Part shown: in pieces, positions 35,300 through 44,152 of the stretch
How positions within the stretch are numbered: the first letter of the stretch is position 1
Layout of the letters: every line of letters begins with the position of its first letter
Notes under the pieces: model-generated
Databases searched by the model: none
What the model was told of the DNA's origin: nothing
Seen by the model: only the letters and a program-made list of their open reading frames with translations
Translations under genes and position numbers: made by a program
DNA from: Oscillibacter ruminantium GH1
Lineage (GTDB): Bacteria > Bacillota > Clostridia > Oscillospirales > Oscillospiraceae
Reading direction: 5' to 3'
Length of the DNA: 64,000 bases
Assembly: GCF_000307265.1 (NCBI RefSeq)
Contig: NZ_DF158896.1
Coordinates: 535,209-599,208, forward strand

Positions 35300-36742
35300 A
35301 TGACAAAAGAAAAACTGGCGGCAGTGGCCGCTATTGAAAAAAAGGCAGACCTGATTGCCGGGATGGCGGATTCCATCTGGGAATATGCGGAGCTGTCCCT
35401 GCAAGAGGAGCAGTCCGCCGCGCTGTATTGCAAGACGCTGGAAAGCGAGGGCTTCACGGTGGAGAAGGGGATCTGCGGCATTCCCACGGCCTTTTCCGCA
35501 AGCTACGGCGCGGGCCGGCCCATCATCGGCATTCTGGCGGAGTACGACGCGCTTTCCGGCCTTTCTCAAAAGGGTGGAAGCCTGACGCGGGAAGAGGCTG
35601 TCCCCGGCGGCTGCGGACATGGCTGTGGGCATAATCTGCTGGGCGCGGGGGCCATGGCCGCCGCCATCGGCGTAAAGGCGTATCTGGAGGAGACGAAGTG
35701 CCCCGGCACCGTGGTGCTGTACGGCTGTCCCGGCGAGGAGGGCGGCGCGGCAAAGGCATTTATGGCGCGGGAGAACCTGTGGCGCGGGCTGGATGCGGCG
35801 CTGACTTGGCACCCGGAGGATCGGAACGAGGTGGCCACCGGCTCATCCAACTCCTGCATTCAGGTGCAGTATCATTTCACGGGCGTGGCTTCCCACGCGG
35901 CGGGAAGCCCGGATCGGGGCCGCAGTGCATTGGACGCGGTGGAACTGATGAACATCGGCGTGCAGTTCCTGCGGGAGCACATGAGCGATAAGGCCCGCAT
36001 TCATTATGCCATCACCGATGCGGGCGGACGCAGCCCCAACGTGGTTCAGCCCCGGGCCACGGTGTTGTATATGGTCCGTTCCAACCACGTTTCCGAGGCG
36101 GTGGAGCTTCAAAAGCGGGTGGATCGGATTGCAGAGGGCGCGGCGTTGATGACCGACACCACCTTCGAGCGAAAATTTATCGACGGTCTTGCCGACACCG
36201 TCACGAACCACACGCTGGAAAAGCTGCTCCACGAAAACTTTTCGGAGCTGGGCGTTCCCTCCCACACGGCGGAAGAAGTGGCCTATACAGACGCGCTTGC
36301 CAAGACCTATGAGGGGGCGGACACGCTTCCGGGCATCGGATGCGATTACGATACGGAATATGCTTTACATGTAAAAACTCTGCGTAGTGAAAATGGGCGG
36401 GCTATGAATGATTTCTTGCTGCCTCTTTATCAGGGCGAGGCATTCCGCCCCGGTTCGACCGACGTGGGAGACGTGAGCTGGGAGTGCCCCACAGCGCAGA
36501 TTCATGTGGCGGCATGGCCCAATGGCTGTCCGGGCCACAGCTGGCAGAATGTGTCCTGCGACCGAACGGCCGTGGGTCATAAGGCGGCGATTCACGCGGG
36601 AAAGGTGCTGTGCGCGGCGGCCATTGATCTTCTGAACAGCCCGGAAACGCTGGAGGCTGCAAAGGCAGAATTCCTTGAGCGGACCGCGGAAGGGTATACC
36701 TGTCCCATCCCGGCGGACGCGGTTCCCACCGTGGCGGATTGA
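35300..36742 (+). CDS. abgB: AbgB-like M20 amidohydrolase
   Basis: 480 residues from ATG 35300 (MTKEKLAAV), near the 481 of Escherichia coli AbgB. Shared blocks include ILAEYDALSGLSQ near residue 78, GCGHGCGHNLLGAGA near 105 with metal-binding His/Cys, YGCPGEEGG near 140 and SAALTWHPE-like AALTWHPED near 165. AbgB is one subunit of p-aminobenzoyl-glutamate hydrolase; no AbgA is next to it here, so it may act alone on another N-acyl or peptide amino acid. Position after the amino-acid importer supports use of imported glutamyl compounds. Confidence 0.88.
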   Translation: MTKEKLAAVAAIEKKADLIAGMADSIWEYAELSLQEEQSAALYCKTLESEGFTVEKGICGIPTAFSASYGAGRPIIGILAEYDALSGLSQKGGSLTREEAVPGGCGHGCGHNLLGAGAMAAAIGVKAYLEETKCPGTVVLYGCPGEEGGAAKAFMARENLWRGLDAALTWHPEDRNEVATGSSNSCIQVQYHFTGVASHAAGSPDRGRSALDAVELMNIGVQFLREHMSDKARIHYAITDAGGRSPNVVQPRATVLYMVRSNHVSEAVELQKRVDRIAEGAALMTDTTFERKFIDGLADTVTNHTLEKLLHENFSELGVPSHTAEEVAYTDALAKTYEGADTLPGIGCDYDTEYALHVKTLRSENGRAMNDFLLPLYQGEAFRPGSTDVGDVSWECPTAQIHVAAWPNGCPGHSWQNVSCDRTAVGHKAAIHAGKVLCAAAIDLLNSPETLEAAKAEFLERTAEGYTCPIPADAVPTVAD

Positions 36743-36776
36743 CCTGATTTTTTATTGGCGGAAAACATAAAAATCG

Positions 36777-36818
36777 AGCGCTCCCACTTACCGGTTCCGG
36801 CAAGTGGGAGTGCTTTTT
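36777..36818. terminator. Bidirectional terminator between abgB and the PEBP gene
   Basis: Arms 36778-36789 and 36802-36813 pair over 12 bases with one G-U; five T follow on the plus side (36814-36818) and a T run on the minus side beyond 36773. Confidence 0.8.
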
Positions 36819-37321
36819 CAGCGGTTTTGATGGGTTCCGATGAGGGTGGCGGTTTGCAGAATATGACCGGACATAGCGTTTAACAGATTGCTCTTTTTGG
36901 CGTTGGATGAAAGATCCAGCTTGCAATCCAGCGCGTAGGCTGTGAAGCGATAACGGTGGGCCTTGCGCAGAAATCGGGGAATCTTTGGCCCGGCGTAACA
37001 ATGACCACCGTATCCGATTCCCTACCGCGCCCCAGAGGGCAGCTCCGCTCCTGCGGAAATGGCGGGAGGAACTGTGGACGCGGCGGGCAGATTCCAGATG
37101 ATCCAGTGGTTGTAAACCCCAAAAACCGGAATATCCAGATCATCCATTACCACGGCGAGAGAGACGGCGGCAGGGGAAAGACCGGACAGATTCAGCTCCG
37201 GCGACAGGTCTGCACCTCGGCCTGTACACCGCAGCGGCAGCGGATTACTGTCCTGAAATGCGGGACTTGAGAGCCAAAGCGCACCGCCGGAATTCCCAGT
37301 TGAAAACGCTTTTTTATCCAT
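36818..37321 (-). pseudogene. PEBP-family (YbhB/YbcL) gene with in-frame TAG
   Basis: From ATG 37321 the frame gives 99 residues (WLSSPAFQDSNPLPLRCTG, SLAVVMDDLDIPV, HWIIWNLP), then TAG at 37022-37024, and continues in the same frame with GIGYGGHCYAGPKIPRF, HRYRFTAYALD and MSGHILQTATLIGTH to a TGA at 36818. Together this is a full phosphatidylethanolamine-binding / Raf kinase inhibitor-like domain of about 166 residues. The residue lost to the stop is probably Gln, so one C-to-T change would explain it. The start overlaps the end of the flavodoxin gene. Pseudogene, recent nonsense mutation or sequence error. Confidence 0.85.
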
Positions 37322-37793
37322 GCAGCAGTTCCGCCGCAAATCGCGCGGCCTCCTTTTTCGCATCCTCCTGATGGGAGGCGGGGTCAAGAAAGCTAGCTGT
37401 GGCCTCGAGATGCCCCACTTTTTCCTCCAGCCCGGACAACAGGCGGGCTGCGTTTCCGCTGGTGCTGCACGCAAAGGCGGCCACGCGGCTTTGATGCAAA
37501 TCGTGGGCCTTTAAAAACGAATTCAGCGGTGGGGCGGTGCGTCCCGCCCACACGGGAGAACCCAAAATCACAAGGTCATAGCGTTCCGCCTCGAAGACAT
37601 AGGGCTTTAATTCCGGCGCGGCCGACAGGGAAGCGGCCGCGCCCCCAAACACATATTTGCTGGCTTTTCCCCGGGGATAGTCCTTGACTGGTTCCAACTC
37701 CAGCAGGTCGGCGTTCAGCGCGTCGGCAAGAAGGAGGGCCGCGTACCGGGTGTTCCCCTCAAACGAATAATAGACGATCAGTGGTTTCATCAT
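37314..37793 (-). CDS. Flavodoxin-family protein
   Basis: 159 residues from ATG 37793, behind GGAGGAAG. VYYSFEGNTRYAALLL near residue 6 is the FMN phosphate loop; LVILGSPVWAGRTAPPLNSF near 75 is the second flavin loop. This form, longer than 140 residues and lacking acidic flavodoxin features, resembles flavodoxin-like NAD(P)H dehydrogenases of Clostridia. It is coupled by overlap both to the PadR gene upstream and to the PEBP gene downstream, so the three form one leftward unit. Confidence 0.88.
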   Translation of the reverse strand: MMKPLIVYYSFEGNTRYAALLLADALNADLLELEPVKDYPRGKASKYVFGGAAASLSAAPELKPYVFEAERYDLVILGSPVWAGRTAPPLNSFLKAHDLHQSRVAAFACSTSGNAARLLSGLEEKVGHLEATASFLDPASHQEDAKKEAARFAAELLHG

Positions 37794-38368
37794 GCTTCCT
37801 CCATGCTTTCTTTCAGCAGCTTTTTGGCTTCCGCGCACCAGCGCAGATAACCCTCGTACAACTCCACGCCGAACCGGCTGGTGAGGTAATAGTAAAGATG
37901 CGCGATCTCTCTATCCCCCCGCCGGGTGTCCAGCCGCTCTGAAATGGGACGCAGCAGCTCCAACTCGGCTCGCGTCTTTTCCTCAAACGCCTCGATCTGC
38001 CGAAGACTGCCTTCCGGCCCGATCTCTCCGCCAAAAAACAGTTTAAGAAGCGTCTCATATCGCACTTCATTCTTTCCAACCGAAACTTCCAGCCATTCCC
38101 ACAAATGGGGACGGCCTTTGTCCGTGGTGGTATAAGCAATTTTTGCCTGTTTGTTGGTGCTCACGTCATTGGCGGAAATCATGCCGTCCTCCGAAAGTGC
38201 GCTCAACGTGGGGTAAATACTCCCGTAGCTGACTCCCCAGAACAGGCGCAGGCGCTTGCCAATCTTTTTTTGCGTTTGCCATGTCAAGCCTTTTGTATCA
38301 TGAAAATAATACGGCGATGAGCCTTGTCCGGTGTTCGGGGAAAGGTAAAATGAAAGAGATTTACTCAA
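37790..38368 (-). CDS. PadR-family transcriptional regulator, N-terminus uncertain
   Basis: The PadR winged-helix hallmark FWGVSYGSIYPTLSALSEDG is clear, followed by the Vir-type C-terminal helical domain (YYYLTSRFGVELYEGYLRW). The first helix, normally a block like LLSGYELKK, is not recognisable in the first 40 residues, and the TTG start at 38368 has no ribosome site. A run of seven A at 38266-38272 suggests a possible frameshift or a later true start. It leads the flavodoxin-PEBP unit and probably controls it. Confidence 0.72.
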   Translation of the reverse strand: MSKSLSFYLSPNTGQGSSPYYFHDTKGLTWQTQKKIGKRLRLFWGVSYGSIYPTLSALSEDGMISANDVSTNKQAKIAYTTTDKGRPHLWEWLEVSVGKNEVRYETLLKLFFGGEIGPEGSLRQIEAFEEKTRAELELLRPISERLDTRRGDREIAHLYYYLTSRFGVELYEGYLRWCAEAKKLLKESMEEA

Positions 38369-38486
38369 CAGACAACGTTTCTGAGGTCTGACAGATTTTA
38401 CATGAAAACAGAACTTTTTGTAAACAATGACGGTTTTTGAATCGTTTTATCTGCCTGATTTATTAGAAACGACACTGTGTTGACGG

Positions 38487-38515
38487 TTGACTTTCCGCTT
38501 TTTCGCCGCTACAAT
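38487..38515 (+). promoter_or_regulatory. Promoter of the small membrane protein gene
   Basis: TTGACT (38487-38492), 17-base spacer, TACAAT (38510-38515). One of the best promoters in the window. Confidence 0.82.
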
Positions 38516-38576
38516 AAGACCATCCCAAAGGGAGCTCGGTTTTTCCGGGACACAGAATTTTTCAGAAAGGAGCCTG

Positions 38577-38858
38577 ATGACCATGACTTTTACGAATCGT
38601 TTTTCTACTGCCATGACCGCGTCTGCTAATGATGCAGAGGCTCCTTCTGCCTGCGCGTGTTTCACTTCCAATTATAATGCCATCGCCCTGATTGTGGACG
38701 CCGTTATTGCGGCGTCCATTATTATTGCGCTCATTACCATTACCCTGGTAGTGGGCCTGTCCGTTCTGCTGGTAGTATCTCTGGTACTGGTAGTTCTGCT
38801 GGCAGTCCTGCTGATTATGGGGAAAGTGAATAGGCGCAAGAGGTGTCGCACCGCATGA
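38577..38858 (+). CDS. Small single-gene membrane protein, unknown
   Basis: 93 residues from ATG 38577 behind AAAGGAG. A polar N-terminal part with two nearby cysteines (SACACFTSN) leads into about 50 nearly unbroken hydrophobic residues, rich in Ile, Val and Leu, long enough for two spans (about 36-58 and 60-82), then a basic tail NRRKRCR. It has its own strong promoter and terminator, so it is a real and probably well-expressed gene. No family recognised. It could be a membrane peptide, toxin-like or regulatory protein. Confidence 0.75.
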   Translation: MTMTFTNRFSTAMTASANDAEAPSACACFTSNYNAIALIVDAVIAASIIIALITITLVVGLSVLLVVSLVLVVLLAVLLIMGKVNRRKRCRTA

Positions 38859-38869
38859 TTTTCGATACG

Positions 38870-38906
38870 AAAAGCGGCTGCACTCTTGGAGTGCAGCCGC
38901 TTTTTT
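38870..38906 (+). terminator. Terminator after the small membrane protein
   Basis: Perfect 16-base arms 38870-38885 and 38889-38904 with loop TTG, T run to 38906. Confidence 0.9.
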
Positions 38907-38996
38907 GTATACATGGGGCCTTCTGCCCGCGGGAAAATGGACCGGACGGCCGTCGGTTCACCACCCGCCACTGAATGAATATTGAAGGAGATTTTT

Positions 38997-40184
38997 ATGA
39001 TGAAAAAGAAGAATGTTTGCAGCTTTGTTCTTGCCGCCGCTATGGTGGCCACGCTCGCCGGCTGTGGAAACAGCGGCGCTTCTTCCACTCCCGCCGCATC
39101 CGGCTCTGCCTCCGGCAGTGCTTCCGCTGCCGCCATCAAGATCGGCGGTATCGGCCCTCTCACCGGCGGCGCCGCCACGTATGGAATTGCGACCCGCAAC
39201 GGCGCGCAGATCGCCGTGGATGAGATCAACGCCATGGGCGGGATGCAGTTTGAACTGAATTTCCAAGATGATGAAGCCGACCCCGAAAAGGGCGTTAACG
39301 CCTACCACACCTTGCAGGACTGGGGTATGCAGCTCCTTTACGGCTGCACCACCACCGGTTCCTGCGTCAATGTGGCGGCTGAGACATACGGTGACCGCTA
39401 CTTCCAGCTGACGCCCTCCGCCTCTTCCACCGACGTGACCAACGGGAAAGACAATGTGTTCCAAGTCTGCTTTACCGATCCCGGTCAGGGCGTGACCGCC
39501 GCCGACTATGTGGCGGAGCAGGGCTTGGCGAAGAAGGTGGCCGTGCTCTACAACAACGGCGACGCGTACTCCACCGGCATTGCCACCGCCTTCACGGCGG
39601 AGGCTGCCGCCAAGGGCCTGGAGGTCGTTTCCAACACCACCTTCCCCGATGACACCAACAGCGACTTCTCCGTGCAGCTGGCGGATGCAAAGAACAACGG
39701 CGCGGAGCTGGTGTTCATGCCCATCTATTACACGCCCGCCTCTCTGGTTTTGAATCAGGCCAAGAGCATGGATTATTCCCCCATCTTCTTCGGCGGCGAC
39801 GGTATGGACGGCATCTTGACCATGGAGGGCTTTGACACCACTCTCGCAGAGGGGCTGATGCTCATGACCCCGTTCAACGCCTCCGACGCAGGCGCTGCTG
39901 ATTTTGTCTCCAAGTATCAGGCGGCTTACGGTGAAACGCCCAACCAGTTCGCCGCCGACGGCTATGACTGCATCTATGCCATCTATGCCGCCTGCCAGAA
40001 GGCTGGTATCACCGCCGACATGGGCCACGAGGATGTCTGCGAGGCCATGATCGAGGCATTCACCGCCTCCGACTTCAGCGTGGACGGTCTGACCGGCGCC
40101 GGAATGACTTGGGGGACCAACGGCGAAGTCTCCAAGGCTCCCGTGGTCGTGAAGGTTGAAAACGGCGCTTACGCCACTTTGTAA
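38997..40184 (+). CDS. livJ: Branched-chain amino-acid binding lipoprotein
   Basis: 395 residues from ATG 38997, behind GAAGGAG. Lipobox LAGC, then a Ser/Ala/Gly tether (residues 24-45). The body is a LivJ-type fold: IGGIGPLTGGAATYGIATRN near residue 48, LNFQDDEADPEKG and GYDCIYAIYAACQKAGI. It binds leucine, isoleucine, valine or a related amino acid. A 315-base gap separates it from the permeases, but the next four genes complete the importer. Confidence 0.92.
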   Translation: MMKKKNVCSFVLAAAMVATLAGCGNSGASSTPAASGSASGSASAAAIKIGGIGPLTGGAATYGIATRNGAQIAVDEINAMGGMQFELNFQDDEADPEKGVNAYHTLQDWGMQLLYGCTTTGSCVNVAAETYGDRYFQLTPSASSTDVTNGKDNVFQVCFTDPGQGVTAADYVAEQGLAKKVAVLYNNGDAYSTGIATAFTAEAAAKGLEVVSNTTFPDDTNSDFSVQLADAKNNGAELVFMPIYYTPASLVLNQAKSMDYSPIFFGGDGMDGILTMEGFDTTLAEGLMLMTPFNASDAGAADFVSKYQAAYGETPNQFAADGYDCIYAIYAACQKAGITADMGHEDVCEAMIEAFTASDFSVDGLTGAGMTWGTNGEVSKAPVVVKVENGAYATL

Positions 40185-40499
40185 TCTCTGCTTTTCCCCA
40201 GCCTGTAACGGGACTGGGAGGCTGCTTGCGGCCTCCCGGTTCCCGCTGTTCAGGCCGGGAGGATGCGGCCCGCCGAGGCAGGCCGAACCCTCCTGGTCCG
40301 AACTTAAAGCGGCATTGCACAAAGACCGCCCTCCGGTTTTGCGCATGTCCGCGCTTTTCCGCAACCCTGTACCGAAATTTTAGGATGCGCCGCCATGGCG
40401 GCAAAATCCTAGGATGTCCGGACAAAAAATATGACGGTGCAATTCGCCGCCTGTTTTGCGAGGATTGCCCGAAACTTTTGAAAGCAGGTGTCTCTTGCT
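40185..40499. other. Gap between livJ and livH
   Basis: No gene. It contains a GGGAGGC/GCCTCCC hairpin (40217-40238) and another stem, AGGAT...ATCCT around the palindrome CCGCCATGGCGG (about 40382-40411). These likely lower transcription into the membrane genes relative to livJ. Confidence 0.45.
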
Positions 40500-41390
40500 A
40501 TGACGATCCTTTCTAATCTGATCAGCGGCGTGAGCCTTGGCAGTATTTATGCCATCATCGCTCTGGGCTACACCATGGTCTATGGCATCGCCAAAATGCT
40601 GAACTTTGCCCACGGCGACGTGATTATGGTGGGCGGGTATCTGTGCTTTTGCAGCACCGCGTACTTAGGCTGGCATCCGCTGCCCTCCGTGCTTTTGGCG
40701 ATGGTTGGCTGCACGGTGCTGGGCATCGTGGTGGAGCGGCTGGCGTATAAGCCGCTGCGCTCCGCGCCCTCTCTGGCCGTGCTGATTACCGCTATCGGCG
40801 TGAGCTATTTCCTCCAAAACGCGGCGCTTTTGCTCTGGGGCTCCGATCCCAAGGTATTTCCCACCTTCTTCAATTTCAGCGGAAAGAGCAGCTGGTCCCT
40901 TTTCGGCGGTCAACTCAACGTGTCCTATGTGGCGGCGATCACTGTGGCGGCGTGCCTTGTGATTATGCTGGCGCTGACCGCGTTCACCGGCCACACCAAA
41001 ATGGGCAAGGCCATGCGGGCGGTGTCCGAGGACAAGGGCGCGGCCCAGCTCATGGGGATCGACGTGAATTTCACCATCTCCATGACCTTTGCCATCGGCT
41101 CGGGTCTGGCGGCGGTTGCGGGCGTGCTTTTGTGCTCGTCTTATCCCACGCTGATGCCAACCACCGGCTCCATGCCCGGCATCAAGGCGTTCACCGCCGC
41201 CGTGTTCGGCGGCATCGGCTCCATTCCCGGGGCCTTGCTTGGCGGTGTGCTGCTGGGCGTCATTGAGATTTTTGCCCGCGCCTATGTCTCCACCCAGCTG
41301 TCCGACGCAATTGTGTTTGCGGTGCTGATCGTGGTGTTGCTGGTGAAACCCAGCGGACTTTTGGGCAAACTTGTCCGCGAGAAAGTCTGA
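40500..41390 (+). CDS. livH: Branched-chain amino-acid ABC permease LivH
   Basis: 296 residues from ATG 40500; a GTG at 40488 is an alternative start. Family blocks: GVSLGSIYAIIALGYTMVYG near residue 9, NFAHGDVIMVGGY near 36, and KAFTAAVFGGIGSIPGALLGG near 228. About eight membrane spans. First of the tight livH-livM-livG-livF cluster. Confidence 0.94.
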   Translation: MTILSNLISGVSLGSIYAIIALGYTMVYGIAKMLNFAHGDVIMVGGYLCFCSTAYLGWHPLPSVLLAMVGCTVLGIVVERLAYKPLRSAPSLAVLITAIGVSYFLQNAALLLWGSDPKVFPTFFNFSGKSSWSLFGGQLNVSYVAAITVAACLVIMLALTAFTGHTKMGKAMRAVSEDKGAAQLMGIDVNFTISMTFAIGSGLAAVAGVLLCSSYPTLMPTTGSMPGIKAFTAAVFGGIGSIPGALLGGVLLGVIEIFARAYVSTQLSDAIVFAVLIVVLLVKPSGLLGKLVREKV

Positions 41391-41400
41391 GGTGAGAAGG

Positions 41401-42465
41401 ATGGCAACAAAATTGAAACGCATGGCCCCCTCCACCCGTTCCAGCTTTCTCACCTATGGTATGGTGATCGCGGCCTACGTCGTTATGCAGGCAATGCTCT
41501 CCGGCGGCCTCTTGACTTCCTCCCTGAAGGGGATGCTGGTTCCCATCTGCGCGTATGTGGTCATGGCGGTGTCTTTGAACCTGACCGTCGGCATCATGGG
41601 CGAGTTGAGCCTTGGCCATGCGGGGTTTATGAGCGTGGGTGCGTTTACCGCGGTCATCGCGGCGGCGGCGCTGCAAAATACCGTGTCCAACGGACCGCTG
41701 CGGCTGGTGATGTCCATGGCTGTGGGCGGTGTGTTTGCCGGATTGGTCAGCCTGATCGTGGTGGTGCCGGTGCTGCGGCTCCGGGGCGACTACCTCGCTA
41801 TTGTGACGCTGGCCTTCGGTGAGATTATCAAAAATATTATCAACTGTGTGTATGTGGGTATGGATGGCACGGGCCTTCATTTCAGCATGAAGGACGCGGC
41901 CTCTCTGGGCATGGCCGCCGACGGCAAAGTGCTGCTGCAAGGCCCCATGGGTGCGGTGGGCATCCAGAAGCTGTCCACGCTCACCGCCGGATTTCTCCTC
42001 ATCATGCTGACGCTGGCGGTGGTTTTGAACTTTATCCACAGTCGGGCGGGCCGGGCGGTTATGGCCCTGCGGGACAACCGGATCGCCGCCGAGTCCGTGG
42101 GAATTTCCCCAACCCGGTACAAAATGATGGCGTTTGTCACCTCCGCCGTGCTGGCGGGCTTGGCTGGCGGACTGTACGCCATGAACTTCTCCTCCATCCT
42201 CGCGAAAAAATTTGATTTTAACACCTCCATCTTGATTCTGGTGTTCGTGGTGCTGGGCGGCATGGGCAATATCCGCTGCTCCATCATCGCCGCCGCCGCG
42301 CTGACGGTTCTGCCGGAACTGCTGCGCCAGTTCGCGGATTACCGGATGCTGGTGTATGCCATTGTGCTGATTCTGGTGATGATTTTTACCAACAATCCGG
42401 CCTACAAAGCATTTTTTGCCCGCTTTAGATTCCGCAGAAAGACTGCCGGAAAGGAGACTGCCTGA
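41401..42465 (+). CDS. livM: Branched-chain amino-acid ABC permease LivM
   Basis: 354 residues from ATG 41401, ten bases after livH. LSLGHAGFMSVGAFTAVI near residue 74, RLRGDYLAIVTLAFGEII near 126 and RDNRIAAESVGISPTRYK near 224 are LivM signatures. Second channel subunit. It ends one base before the livG start codon. Confidence 0.94.
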   Translation: MATKLKRMAPSTRSSFLTYGMVIAAYVVMQAMLSGGLLTSSLKGMLVPICAYVVMAVSLNLTVGIMGELSLGHAGFMSVGAFTAVIAAAALQNTVSNGPLRLVMSMAVGGVFAGLVSLIVVVPVLRLRGDYLAIVTLAFGEIIKNIINCVYVGMDGTGLHFSMKDAASLGMAADGKVLLQGPMGAVGIQKLSTLTAGFLLIMLTLAVVLNFIHSRAGRAVMALRDNRIAAESVGISPTRYKMMAFVTSAVLAGLAGGLYAMNFSSILAKKFDFNTSILILVFVVLGGMGNIRCSIIAAAALTVLPELLRQFADYRMLVYAIVLILVMIFTNNPAYKAFFARFRFRRKTAGKETA

Positions 42466-42466
42466 T

Positions 42467-43300
42467 ATGTTTTCAAAACTGGTTCCCATTCCCTCCGGGG
42501 CAATGGTCCCCGACCGGGACGTGGATAAAAGCCCCATTCTGGAGTGCATCAATCTGGGCGTCACCTTCGGCGGATTGAAGGCGGTTGAAAACTTCAACCT
42601 CACCATCGGGCGCACGGAGATTGCCGGTCTGATCGGGCCCAATGGCGCGGGCAAGACCACGGTTTTCAACCTGCTGACCAAGGTTTACCAGCCCACAAAG
42701 GGCACAATTCTGCTGGACGGCAACGATACCCACGGCATGAGCACCATTCAGGTCAACCGGGCGGGCATCGCCCGCACCTTCCAGAACATCCGCCTGTTCA
42801 CAGACCTCACCGTGGAGGACAATGTGAAGGTGGGCATGAACAACGCCATGGGATATAACATGTGGAGCGGGATTTTCCGCCTGCCGGGGTTCTGGAAAGA
42901 GGAAAAAGTAGCCCACCAGCGGGCCATGGAGCTTTTGAGCATCTTCGATATGCAGGATTTAGCCGATGCCAAGGCCGGCTCCCTGCCGTACGGCGCGCAG
43001 CGCCGCCTTGAAATTGTCCGCGCGCTGGCGACAAACCCCAGCCTTTTGCTGCTGGACGAACCGGCGGCGGGAATGAATCCGTCGGAGACGGCGGAGTTGA
43101 TGGAAAATATTCGGAAAATTCGAGATACGTTCCAAATTGCCGTGCTTTTGATTGAGCACGATATGAATTTGGTTATGAATATCTGCGAGGGCATCTGCGT
43201 GCTGAATTTTGGGCAGGTCATTGCCAAGGGCAGCCCAGAGGATATTCAGTCCAACCCCACCGTGATCGAGGCGTACCTCGGCAAAAAGAAGGAGGCGTGA
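42467..43300 (+). CDS. livG: Branched-chain amino-acid ABC ATPase LivG
   Basis: 277 residues from ATG 42467 with AAGGAGA upstream. Walker A GPNGAGKTT, IARTFQNIRLF, signature LPYGAQRRLEIVRALA, Walker B LLLDEPAAGMNPSE and the switch region LIEHDMNLVM are intact. Relative to LivG it has about 20 extra residues at the N-terminus (VPIPSGAMVPDRDVDKSP). Confidence 0.94.
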   Translation: MFSKLVPIPSGAMVPDRDVDKSPILECINLGVTFGGLKAVENFNLTIGRTEIAGLIGPNGAGKTTVFNLLTKVYQPTKGTILLDGNDTHGMSTIQVNRAGIARTFQNIRLFTDLTVEDNVKVGMNNAMGYNMWSGIFRLPGFWKEEKVAHQRAMELLSIFDMQDLADAKAGSLPYGAQRRLEIVRALATNPSLLLLDEPAAGMNPSETAELMENIRKIRDTFQIAVLLIEHDMNLVMNICEGICVLNFGQVIAKGSPEDIQSNPTVIEAYLGKKKEA

Positions 43301-43304
43301 AGGC

Positions 43305-44015
43305 ATGAGTACGATTTTATCCGTAGAAAACTTGAACGTTGCCTACGGCAGCATTCACGCGGTCAAGGGCGTTTCCTTCGACGTGAACGAGGGCGAGATC
43401 GTCACTTTGATCGGGGCCAATGGCGCGGGAAAATCCACCACCCTGAATACGATTGCGGGCCTGCTGCGGGGAAAATCCGGTTCCGTGACCTTCATGGGAG
43501 AGGACTTGGGTAAAATCCCGCCCCACAAAATTGTCTCCCGTGGGATGGCGCTGGTGCCAGAGGGACGACGCGTGTTTTTGCAGATGTCCGTTCAGGAAAA
43601 CCTTGAAATGGGAGCCTATACCAAGGGCGGTGCGGGCGTTCCCGCGGACCTTGAAATGGTCTATGATTTGTTCCCCCGGCTGAAGGAGCGGCGGCGGCAG
43701 GTGGCCGGGACGCTTTCCGGCGGCGAACAGCAAATGCTGGCCATGGGCCGGGCGCTGATGAGCCACCCGAAGCTGCTGATGCTGGATGAGCCGTCCATGG
43801 GCCTGGCTCCCATTCTGGTGGAGCAGATTTTTGAGATTATTCAAAATCTCCATAAGGCCGGGTCCACCATTTTGCTGGTCGAGCAAAACGCGCAGGCGGC
43901 GCTTTCCATTGCCGACCGGGGTTATGTGCTGGAGACGGGAAAGATCGTCACCACCGGTCCCAGCGGGGAACTGCTGGCTTCCGCCGCCATCAAAAAGGCA
44001 TATTTGGGCGGCTGA
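43305..44015 (+). CDS. livF: Branched-chain amino-acid ABC ATPase LivF
   Basis: 236 residues, the family size. Walker A GANGAGKSTTLNT, signature LSGGEQQMLAMGRALM, Walker B LLMLDEPSMGLAP and LLVEQNAQAAL are intact. It closes the importer. No clear terminator follows; the next promoter is at 44118. Confidence 0.94.
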   Translation: MSTILSVENLNVAYGSIHAVKGVSFDVNEGEIVTLIGANGAGKSTTLNTIAGLLRGKSGSVTFMGEDLGKIPPHKIVSRGMALVPEGRRVFLQMSVQENLEMGAYTKGGAGVPADLEMVYDLFPRLKERRRQVAGTLSGGEQQMLAMGRALMSHPKLLMLDEPSMGLAPILVEQIFEIIQNLHKAGSTILLVEQNAQAALSIADRGYVLETGKIVTTGPSGELLASAAIKKAYLGG

Positions 44016-44117
44016 CGGCTCTGCGCAGCCCTGCTTGAAACACGTTTTCCCATGCCGGAATCAAAACTGCGCAATTGTCCGTGTGTGAAAGACGGGAAAA
44101 ATTTCTCCCGCCCACTC

Positions 44118-44146
44118 TTGACAATCCTAAGAAATGGGCGTAAGAT
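44118..44146 (+). promoter_or_regulatory. Promoter of the T-box/trpBA unit
   Basis: Consensus TTGACA (44118-44123), 17-base spacer, TAAGAT (44141-44146). Confidence 0.82.
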
Positions 44147-44152
44147 ACGACC

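Noticed and set aside
36402-37001. Minus-strand frame across the 3' end of abgB and the PEBP gene
   Set aside because: It is out of frame with the PEBP continuation and opposite abgB. The true reading is the interrupted PEBP frame.
27377-37321. Change of the genetic code (TAA/TAG read as Gln)
   Set aside because: Both stops could be Gln, but TAA and TAG end many intact genes here at the expected lengths (gctA, gctB, hgdB, gcdA, hgdC), so the standard code holds.
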